Source of the DNA: Pyrocephalus nanus
Taxonomy: Eukaryota; Chordata; Aves; Passeriformes; Tyrannidae
Reading direction: 5' to 3'
Length of the DNA: 64,000 nt
Assembly: GCA_038380795.1 (NCBI GenBank)
Contig: CM076268.1
Span: forward strand, 15,690,001-15,754,000
Below the pieces are notes generated by a model that searched no databases, was not told the origin of the DNA, and worked only from the letters and a program-made list of their open reading frames with translations. Positions 42,101 through 54,100 of this stretch are shown piece by piece. The number at the start of each line of letters is the position of its first letter. Position 1 is the stretch's first letter. The position numbers and the translations under genes are program-made.

Positions 42101-45100
42101 CCAAAAGGAAGTCTGTTCGATATCCATTCCTGAACAGTATTGAATGCTATAAAATCAATGCAGAATTATACAAGAAATATAAGAGCAGGATTATACAGTC
42201 TGAATACCTAGAAGATTTGAGAACTTCAGACAGACATGGGCTTCACTGGGTAACATGAAGCACCAAGGAGAAAAGACTGATAGTTATGTTTTTGGAGACT
42301 CACCATGCTGAGAGGGAAGGGAATATACACTGGGTACCCCAGGAGTGTGATTAAGTATGCAGATCCAGCATGAAATCCAAATAAATAAACCTTTGTGTGT
42401 GAAGACCAAACAGCAATACAGATGTGCAAACACACAGACATGTGCAAACACACTTAACATATTAATACTCTGAAGAGAAATATATATGCACATGAACACA
42501 GCAACTTTGTTTAACCTAATATGATGAGTCCTGTATTCAAAACTACATTTTTCCTATTGAAATCAACTAGCAGTTTAAGATATATTAGATATAATATACA
42601 TCATTTAACAAATAGGTCATTATCCTGTTAAATTTCTGTAAAAGAATAAAGATGGTGAGATATTTTCAAAGCACTTTTCCTTTGCTTCTTTCTAAGTGAC
42701 ATTATCTGTTCAGCTCATGATAGCTAAAGTAAAAGGAAGTCAAACCTCTCAGTTAAGATACTCTTTACCTTTATAGCTGTCCCAACAACATCTATCATCC
42801 AGAAGCATCATTAGCATCAGATATGTTGCACTGACAGAAGACATTGTTGATTGCATTAGACCAGAAAATACTTAAATTAAACTGTTTAAGCACACTAGCA
42901 AATTTAATGGCATCCCAGAAAAGCAGGGGACATTAGGATGTGGGTGAGGGAGTGCTGTGTTTACAGGCTGTCTTTCAAATTCCCAAACTAAGAAAAATAA
43001 AGCAGACATTTAAATCAAACATCCTTAACCACTTTGTAGCCAAGTACTTACTGAGAAAGTTTCTAAAGCTCTTTATGTCACTGGTAAGCACTGAATAATA
43101 ACACACTAGGCCTTTGGCTTCACCCCTTCAAGCAGTGGCTCTCATAGCGTGGGGCTGTCCTGGCCATAAACCACCAAGCACATTCTGCACTGTATCACAG
43201 ACCAGGAGAGGTCACCACTCTCTGCTATACCTGCCTTCCACCTCATCTTCATCCACACTCACCATGCTGTGACCCAACAGAGATGTTGTTTATACTCTGA
43301 AGACACATACAGACATAAACAACTACATGTGCCTTTCTCCAGGGGCAGAAAGAGCTTTTTCTGTTTGAGCCAGTGCCACATGTTTCACGCACTATTGGCA
43401 GATGGCCTTTTCAACACATGACGGTCATGAAGGTTGAGTTCTTGCAGCAACTTAGATATAGCATGTATGCTTTATAGTAAGAGGTCTTAATTGTATTGAA
43501 TCTTGATATTTCAGGTACTTACCAAAATTACCACTACATATGGTGTTCTCTCTCTTACTTGCTGTGACTTTAAGGTCTACCTTTTCACAAAGTTACTTCA
43601 GCCATTGAAATGCAGCAGTCGTGGTGATGTTGACGCAGTCAGTGATCACTCATTATTAATGATGTTGCTTACTGTGGCTGAGGTAACATGAATCAAGCAA
43701 ATCAAGTGCTCGTTTCCACAATGCCTACAGATACACATACCTAACATTTTTGTGACTGTAGGAATTATTTAAGAAAATATTAGATGTGGCACTTAGTGCC
43801 ATAATCTAATAACTACAGTGGCAGTGGATCAAAGGTTGGACCTGATGATCTCAGACCTCCTTTCCAACCCATCTGATTCTACGATTCTATGAATTAAAGA
43901 GTATCTATACCAGATAGCTACAACCATTGTGATTATTAAAATGAAGCTATGCAGTGGAACTAAAGCACTACTTCAAAAATATAAACCAGTATGAAAGAAG
44001 GTACAGCAAATCCATCCCATTCTCCAGGGGGTACTTTCAAAGTCAAGTAGCTTGGCAGATTTCTGGGTGGGCACATGAAATTGTTTCTTCACTGTAAATG
44101 GCCAAGGAGCTTATGAGGTGGTTTATTGGCAAACAGAAGGCACCAGCCGTCAGAGCACGTAGGGCTGATAGGCATGAACTAAGTCACATTTGGTTTCTGA
44201 TTCAGCAAGGGCATTTATTCTTATCATTAGGATTTTCTACTTCCAGCTCCCTTAATGAAATGTAATGTGCTTACAATTAGGCAGATGTTCTTTCTTAATC
44301 TTCCAAGAATACTCTCACGTATAGGTTTTGCTTTTAGGACTGCTGTTGCAGCTGACTGCTGCTGACAGCTTCTGCCATAGTGTTTGCTCTGAGGGGTAAG
44401 ATGATTCTCATACCCCTTCTCTACAGCTTTTCCAGACTCAGCTATTTCTCAGCACTTCTTGTCATAATTATTGTTTTTGTCTAGATGCAGGAAAGCGGAA
44501 GACAGCTGATTCTGCAGGCAGTGTCAGCAGGGAGTGCATCTGCACAGTTCCCAGGCCCTTGGCCAGCAGGGGAAAGCTGAATGCCCTAAGTTCCCCATTT
44601 TCTGGGATTCTCCAAGTTGGATCCCATTGCTCCCAACAGCCTGAGATACTTGTGGAGCCTCTGTATTCAGTTATTTGGCTTGTATAGCAGCATTTAAGTA
44701 AGATTATGACAGCTTTCCCCAAGAAACAAGGGTCCTTGCCAGTTTCACCTGCCAGTGACCTGAGAATTCATTCCTGCTGTTCTGTTTCCTGTTGTTATTT
44801 TCAGCCTCCCTCATGAGAGCAGGATGGAAACAATTAGCACCCAGAAAATAGTTTTCTATTTCAGTGTGATGCACAGAGCATCTTCCACCAAGACAGCCTC
44901 GGCCATTGTTCCAAGACATTACTCTTTCTACGCAGTCAATATTCAAATGCTGAAAATGTTACTGCCACCAGCACAATCGTTTTAGCTCTTGGCTCCCCTC
45001 ACTCCTTCAGTAAACAGATTAACTGAAGAAACTGTTTCACATCTGCTCTACCTTCCACCTTTGCAACATGTATCCATTACATGCAGATTTTTGCTAGCAC

Positions 45101-48100
45101 CAGCTCTTATTTGGTGCATCAAGGTTCTATCCAGATGGAAACTTTTCTTTTTGTATGATTATTTTTCAGCCAGGCCTCTTTCCTAATCCAGTTCCCCATA
45201 CAACAGCTGGTGCCAGCATGGAGAAAGTAGGGAAGCACAGTGCCCAGAGAATACACCTCTCCTGGAGGTTTAAGGCAGCTGTGAAAAAACACAACTTCAG
45301 TGGGAGATTTCATAGAAAGACAGACAACTGAAGAGGCTGCTGCCAGGGATGGGGGTGGGTCTCCTCACAAACTATTTGCTCCATCTCAGCCTGCCTTTAT
45401 AGCCAGAAACTTCCCTTGGTTCAAGAGAGTTCCCTTGGTTAATTTACAGCTGGTTCAACTCACGAAAGGATCAGAGAAGCACCAAAGTCAGCACAAGGAT
45501 GGGAGACATCCCTCCAAGCCAGGAAGCCAAAGGAGAAGGGAGGGAGCAAGACTGGCCCTTTCAGCAGTGACACCCACTGAACTGCGTGTTCAGGTGCCTC
45601 ATACTGCTTGGTCCCATCCTGCCTGGTGTCACCTCACTGGCATCCAGTAGAAGGCTCCATCGTAGCTGTGTTTTATAACACAGACACAAATATGATAGGG
45701 GCTAATAAAAATAAAACTTGCTCAGCTTATCTAGGGGCAAGTAACTCTGTGAGAGGTAGGGAGGATTGTGAAAGAGCCCCCATATCCTCACCTCAGCAAG
45801 AGCCTGGTAGATCAGCCATGGCAGAGACATCTGCTCACTTAAGGAAATACTAGGTAGCAAAACCAGATTGTTTCAGTAGGAAAGATGAGCTAGAAAGAAA
45901 CTGCCCATAGCCACACAGAAAAGGAAGAGACGTTTTTTTCACAGCATAAGCTAGACACAGAAGGGAACCACTTGACTCAAATCACCTGCATGCAGTTACT
46001 GGAACAGGATTCAGGTAGCTGGAAGCAGCAGCTGGCCTCAGACCTGGTTCAGCCCTGTCAAAGGACAGGGTTATTAATAGAAGCTGACAGCGTCAATTCT
46101 GTTAGATGTCAATATTAAACTGGGTCGACAGTATTTTGCATTCCCACCTTGGGCTGAGTCCTGGGGAAAAGTCAGTTCCTAAAGCCCCAGTTCTGCTTCT
46201 AGCAGGACTCCATACTGAGGACATTTCTCCAGCATGTCCTGTTTCTTGGAGATCTCAGGTTACTGGTGTCTTGACTACAGACTAGAAATATTTTCCAGGC
46301 CATGAATTCTTTGCTGTGAAACTTCTGACATTTCAATATTTTCCTTTGCTCTGAATCAGAAGAAATAGTTGCAAGGTTCCCACAAAAGTAAAAATAAAGA
46401 GTTTCAGAACAGCTACAGCAGTAGCATTTATGTGCCTCATTTGCGTCTTTTACCTTACATTAAAAAAAATCAAAATAAATTGATTCAATTTTGCCAAAAT
46501 ATTTTTCAGATTCTTAATCATCAGTGAAGTGAAAGGAGTCCTGCAAAACAATTTGTTTTAATTCATGAAGCATTTTTAGAGATAAATGGTTCTGCTAGAG
46601 GACTTTCAGCTGGCCTTCTGAATTCTCTTTTCTCACAAAAAGAACTCAGATTTCCTAATCTTGCAGCCTACATCAGCAAAGGCTTTGCTGGTTTTTGCTG
46701 AGGCTAAATTTCTAGTGGTCACAGTTGTTATTTCTGTATGTGGTGTCTTGCTTCCTTTTTTCAAACACTGAAAGCCAATTTAATTTGCTTAAGGACATAG
46801 TGGTGCGTTACTATAAAGATATGGGAAGTGGTTTTATTTTCTGTGTTCCAGTAAATATCCTTTCAATAAGGACATGCAAATATGGAGCAAATATGGAGCA
46901 AATATGGAGCTCATCGCACAGAACATTACACTGTCAGTGAGGAAGACTATCCTTTCTGAAAGAATCTTGGAAACCTCTCATTTCTCCATCAGGTCAGCCT
47001 AAGAATAATGGGGACACCTATGTTCTAGAAAAAATAACATGAAACCTCCAATTTTATGCACTATATAAACAGATTTATGTTGCAGATCAAGCTTCACTGT
47101 CTTCAAACAAGGCTATTTCTGCAGCTAGCTTTCAAGGAGGGGACCATTTACTCAGTATGTGAGATTGAATAAGAGAGGTGCAAAAAGTCTTGGACAGTCA
47201 GGTATGAGCAAGCAGCTCCTGGGGTATACAGTGGTGTAACCCTAGGTCATGAACAAATAAATGATAGGTGAACCCACTCATAGCACATAAAAGAATAAAG
47301 GATCAACTAATTGAATCTTTCATTGGAACTCATTCAAAGCAAAAGGGATTAGTTTTAATGTGTGCACTTTAGGTACTATTGCAATCGACAGTTTGCTCAA
47401 AACGTTGCAAACCACAAGGATTCACCGAACTACTATTGCATCTTTTTTTCAAGGAAATAACAAGTTTCTAACATCTCAACAGTTAAAAAAAAAAAATGTG
47501 GTAGTGAAGGCAGTACAGACTCCTCAGTCTCAGAGTTCCAGCAAAACCATACAGTTCAAGGCATATTAAACCTAATCAAATAATTTTTAAAAAACCCCTT
47601 TGTTTTCATTTGAAATGTCAGAGCAGCAATACTACAGATAGATCTCCATCAGTGGTAATAAAGTAATCCCTACTGTCCTAAAAAACTGTGAAGTACTCTA
47701 CTGTTCCTTCCAGCATGAGAGACATTTACATCTCAAATTCCCATAACATGTTGAACACATTAGGAGTTTTTTTAACTAAAAAACAGCCTGAGGACAAAAT
47801 ACCGGCAGCATTTCCTGATGGATAGCAAATTCACAGCGGACCAAGAAAACCAACCCAAATAGACCTATTTACAACAAGTATTTCCTGAATGTATTCCCTT
47901 GCTACCAACACTGCTCTCAACACAACTTCATTTGTACTATGCAGGATTTTACATAAGCCAAATGCAGAGACAGCTGATTTGAAATCTTTGAGATGTCATG
48001 TATTTCAACAACTCTGGTGCTACTAGCGTAACTTATCCTTATGCTTCCACTACTTTGGAAAAGCATCAGTGTCCAAGTGGTAAGGAGCAGCCCCAGGGAG

Positions 48101-51100
48101 TGCAGACAAAGCCAGAGTGGCTCTGTACAGAGCAACTGGCCTCCTGTCATTGCAAGTGCTCCCACTCAGACCTGAAAGGTCAACAGCATATTAGAACTGC
48201 TAAGCACCTGCACTGGATTACCAGCTTCAGGACAGATAAGATTGCATCTCCCAGCTCTGGCTGGCACAACTGTTAACAACTAATCTTGTCCTTAGAGAGC
48301 AGCTCTGCAGCAAACAGGATTGCTGCTCGGCTCTGCTTTCGCACTGAAGCAGGAGGCTCGCCTATCTGAAATGACAGCTGCTGTTTCTTACACCACTTCT
48401 ATAACTGTGACTTTAGTTTCACGGCAGAATATCAACATTTGCGTTCAACAAATATGATTCACCATGTTTTGAAAGTAAGAGAGATGGAATCATAGAGGCA
48501 GCATATGATTCATCACAGCCTCGAAACTGCACAGAGCTTTGTTTCATTAGAATTATATACCAATATTTTTTATCTCAGATATTTTCAACAGTTATTATGA
48601 ACTAAGAAGATTCTAAAATAGACATTTGCAACCAAAAATTGACCAATACAGTCTGACAATTCTTGCCAAAACCTGCTAACCCCAAAAAAATAAACTGGGG
48701 TTTTTTTTGCCCACTTCTAATCATACTTTCACAGAAATACTGTTGCTTTCCTTCTTCCTTCAGATTCATCTGTCTTCACCCAGCCTTCTCTTGCTGATCC
48801 AGTTTAATATCTGGAAGTCAGATTTGAATGATGCTTTTATATTTTTCTCTGTTCTTTTTAAATTGCACCCTTTAATTATAGATATGGCGTTCCTAAGCTA
48901 TGTTTTAAAAATTTTTAAAATAACTAATATTTCTTTTTTACATATCTTTGCTTTTCCTTGTTTTTAGTAATTTATCCATTATATCCATATAATGGCACTG
49001 CAGGTAAAGCTAAATTAAAGCCTCAGTGGGATAGCTATCACACAGAGTTTTAGAAAGGGTTTTTTTTTTCTTCAAAGACACTAAAAACAAAAGCTAGATA
49101 AAACACGGAAGACAATAGAAAAATATTTTTTGAAATGCTCTTTGAATAAAAATATCAATGAGAAACGAGGATATCAAACATGATTTGGCCAATAAACAAG
49201 GGAATCATTTAAGCACATGCCTATAAGCGCTGTTGATTCAGACTCCACACACCTTGCCCGAATTCATGTGAGATAGTTTTGGCCATGAAGTCCTGCTGCC
49301 CTTCCTCCAGGAGCTTACACTTGTGAACGATGCCACACCTGAGACACTCATCACAGCTCTGAAGCCAGATTTCTCCTGTTCATCCATAAGAGGTCTAAAA
49401 TTGGTGACTGTCAAACAACTTAAGTGACCCTGATGAAATCCTTTAACCCTTACCCTCACCTTTTGTAATCCTCATGCTCCTTTCAGCCTTTTCTAATCAA
49501 ACTGTTCATTGGGATGACCCTTCTCTAGCAGGAGGCCACGCATTCATAAAGATGAACCAGCATCTTGCGTTATAGAAGTGAGTTATTAATAAGATTTAGT
49601 TTTAATTGCTCTGTACTGAGCTAAAGTACAGGAAATTGCAATTTTAGTATGTAATATAGTTACAATCTGTTCATCTGCTAAGAAAACTGGTCTTACTACA
49701 AAAGTCATTTTGCACACAAAGTGCTCTTGCTACCACTAGATGTCAGTTTTACACATTTTAAAATGGACCAATACCTTAAAAATTACTATTCTCCATTCAG
49801 AATAGAGACATCTATTATGTCGTTCTTTCTCGACTGACCTTTAATTTTAAGGACCTCACATTTTATTTACCTTTTTTCCTCCAGCCCCCAACACCCCTCA
49901 TGACACAGTTCTCCTTTATCTAAGAAAAAAAGACCTAACATTTTCCACTATGCATTTATTCCGTGATTTACTCAGTCTGAGACACTCTGACAGTTTTTGC
50001 CAGGTATTGCTAGCAAAAATCTCTAGCTCAGGTTGCATTTCTAGAGGCCAGCACTGAAATCTTACTTATATTCCACAAAGATATTTTTATATTCCATAAG
50101 GACATTTTTACTAAGAACTGTCATATCTTCTCTGACTAATTACAGATAGGCTGCTATGTCAGTTAATAAAGGATATAATTAACATGGCTTATTACATTTC
50201 TATGATATTTCAGATTTTTATTTATATTGATTGCCTAAATTTAGGTAATTTTTATTTACACTCCAAATTTCTGTCTCTCAGAAGTGACAAGACTAGCTGT
50301 ATTCTTTTTGTCAATACCAAACAATTTTCATGAACTAGTCTTAACATAAACTTGGTCATAGTGAATACAGAACTTCTGTATCATGCATTTACTTTAGCAT
50401 ACCAAAATGAAATTGCTTTATATCAGGTAAATGTCTTTACTTCCCTCCTTCCTCCCCCCCAAAAAAGAAGAAAACTAGGAAGAAGTCAAACTCATTATGC
50501 GTTATTACATTCAAGTATACTTATACATACACAAAAAAATACGAACTCATTTCACAGCAAACATTTCCAAAGCCACATATGACAAGAACAGGCAGCTATA
50601 GAACATAACTCTGCATTGTTGTAAGGCAATAACAAGACTGTCACCTTACATGCAGCTTTACTGCCCAGAGATTGACAGCTTATCTAGCAACACAGTATGT
50701 TTGTTTACCATAGCGTCAAAGGAATCCCCTCATTCTCATTCACATCAAAATCTGACCTTTTCAAACTCCTACTGATGCTTCTCAGCTCTCCTGGGTTGTT
50801 CAAGGTATTATTTGCAACTGCAGCCATCACCATCTTACACAGGTGCTTACCTACCAGAAAGGCTGGAAAGTAAGGAAGGGGAAACATGTGCTTCTGTGAA
50901 CTTAAATATAGTTGAAAAGACTGTATCATGCAATCAACTGTATCAACAGCCTTTTTCAAAGACATCTGAAAACTTTTTTGAGGCAACAACCTTATTCACA
51001 ACATCCCTTAGCACAACTTCAGCTAGGAACTGTGAAAGCATGGCAAAAAAATCCAAAGCAAATGCAGAGGCCAAAACACATGAGGTCCCATGACTTCTGA

Positions 51101-54100
51101 CAGCAACATTTATGACTTAGGAGCCTTCCACACGGAAGTGCTACGCCTGGGGCAGGCAAAGGTGCCATAAGCTCTGTATATTCCATTCCCCTTCCTGCCG
51201 CAGCTAGTCAGCTTCCTCAACCAGGACTCCAACTTGCATGCTCTCTATCCCTCATCCACCTCCCAGCCATCCTCTACACGCCCCCGAGTGCAAAATGCCC
51301 CAAGTCCCACCCAGTCAAGGCATGTAAGCCACATGCACACGCACTGATCGCTTGCGAGCCCACGTGCAGAACCAGAGCGCCTCAGACATGGCAGATTGCT
51401 CTGGATGTACTGCATAGTCCACGTGCACGAGTCAGTTTAAACTTCTCCAAACAGAAATACATAAAACCTATTTATAGGTCTGCAGCTCCAGACTGTACAG
51501 AAACTTACCTTCTCTTCGCTTTTGATGTAAGGTGTCCCCTTCGTCAGCACCCATGGTGGCAAGCAGCTGCGGCAGGATAGGCTCAGATCCAAGAAGTGCT
51601 TCTGCAAGTAAAGGAGCAAAAGACACACCTCAGACATTTGCACCTTTGCATTACAGCCTTTCTCCCCCTCCACAACGCTGATTGACTTGATCTGCAAGCT
51701 AAGAATTTTGGTTACTCAGCTACTGAGCTAAACAAGTGAGTTGCTGAGAAAGTTGATGTTGGGTGAATGAAGCAGCCAGTAGAAATGAGGAAATCAATAG
51801 CATGTTAAAAGGGAACATAATTTTTATATGCTTTCCAAATTGCACTCCAATATGAAACTATAAACATAAAACAAATAAACACCCCAATCTGTCCCTTTAG
51901 TTCCTCAATATATATTTGGCAACTCAAATCCCTCCAGGAAAGAAACTACTTTAACTTCTTCTTTATCACATATATTCATTTGCAACTTATTCCATTCATG
52001 CCAATATGAATCACTAACAACGTTTATCATAAGCAACAACAGAAGCAATGGGTAATTAAAACCTGGAAGCATTAGTCAACTTCCTACAGAAGCTACCATG
52101 TAATTTCAAAACTGTTGAGTTTGCAAGATATTTTCATACTCTTTCCTAAGACCGGAATTTTGTTACAAAAAAGCAGCAGTAGCTCTTAGTTTCAATCAAT
52201 AGTGCATTTAAAAAATAGGAAAAAAAAAGCTCTCAGCTGGACCCACAGGTATCAATCTCTTCAAACCTCAGAGGGACTCATAGCTTAATTCCCCCCACTG
52301 AAGACTGTCACAGGAAAGAAAAAAAAAGGAATAAAGTTAAAACTCTCTCTATAAAACAATCACCAACATAGGAATTGCTTAGATCCATTGCTTCCTTCAC
52401 CACCAAGCTCCACTGCTAGTTTAAAAAGTGCTTGACCTAACTGCGTACCCAGCACTTGCCTGTATGAAAATGCACGTGTGCTCAGGCAGCACGTTCCAGC
52501 AAACATCATCTTGGAAGGACAGAGAGAATTACACAAGCTATTTGTCTGAAATCACCAAGCAATTACACCCCGACAATCTTAATGCACACAAGTAAACGTT
52601 TAAATAACCTGTTTTGCAAAGAGAATGAGCAAGAATCAAACCCTTACAACAAAAAGCAAAGCTGCTGCCTCCTCCTGCTATTGTTTAAGAGGGGCAAGAG
52701 TAGGGGAGGAAATGGCCCTAATACTTCTGGTCATTGATATGCAGAGGCAATTTGGTGAGTCATCACTTCAGCTGATGCCTGAACAAGCCCAGATGGGCCT
52801 GTATGGCAATCAGATGGCTCAATACAGTTTTAAATTTCCCCAGGAATTTGGTGATTTCTAGATCTGCTAGATCATCTGCTAATTAGCATAACATCTACAC
52901 GTAGATATGCAGCTGCTTTTTTATTACAGTATAATTACAGGCTAAGTATTAAATGTACGGGGTTCTCTACTGTCTGAAATGGCATATTTTCACAACAAAT
53001 ACGTCAAAGAAATGCAGACATTCACTGGAATTTAAATATAAACTGAGGAAATATGTTTTCTCTGAGAACTTACATGTTCTGCACTTCATCTCCTCTCATA
53101 CAATCGTTATTAGTGCTTCCATTTGTACGGCTGATACAAACACATGTATCATGCTGGTCAGATGGTGAGAGAAGAGGCAAAATAGTTTGTTTTGGGACTG
53201 ATGGCTGGGGTGTTATTCAGAAAAACACAGACCTGGGCAAATAGCAATTATACTACAGTGAACTCAATATCACTGAGTTCACTGGAAAATATCTGTTTCA
53301 GGGATTTCACATCCATTGTTAGGTGTGCCAAGGAAGTCTCAGGAAATAGGCAAAATTAATTTCCTCTTTCTGACACAAAAATAGATGAAGGGTTAGAATT
53401 GCATCTATTAAATACACACGTTTTAAGCCTGACCTATCTGCTGAAATCTATGCTGACAAAGAGGGCATTTTAGCATTGGCAGGTTTCTGGACAGAAACCA
53501 TGCGATCCATACTCAGTCTGGGTACAATCCAGAGACTTCACTGGAAATTTTGCACTAAAGGAAAATCCATAGTTAAAAAAAATGTTTACTTACACTAGCT
53601 TAAAACTCTGACTTGAGCACAAGCTACACACTAGCTTGAACATCACAGGCAGTGCATAGACTCCTTGACACATTGAGCTGAAAGGTCTGTAGAGCTACAC
53701 AAACTTTTGAAATCATTTGGTTTGTTTTCAGTATCTTAATTAGCTTGTGCAGCTTGTGCAGCACTGTATGTGCCAAGGTGGCACAATACAAATTCTATTC
53801 CTTTTCATCACCAGCTTTTCATGGGTTGAGAAGTGATGTAGAACTTTAGAAAAAGAACAGACCAAACATGGAGTTAATGATATTCCAACCATTGTTAAAG
53901 TATCTTCCACTCAGCCATTGTTATACTAATCTGCTGATTTCAGTAAAAGAAACTCAAAGAAAGTCTATGCTGGAAGAGACCATATTAAATAGCTTGCTTA
54001 TCACTTTTTGAATGATTCATTAACCAGCCTAATTTACTCTGCCACATGCCTAGTAAAATTCCAGTTTAACAACTGTAGTGTGAGCTACCAGCTTTTTAGA

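Noticed and set aside
43765..43892. Possible regulatory or RNA structure in the GATTCTA repeats
   Set aside because: Fully explained as the 3' terminal repeat of a CR1 element.
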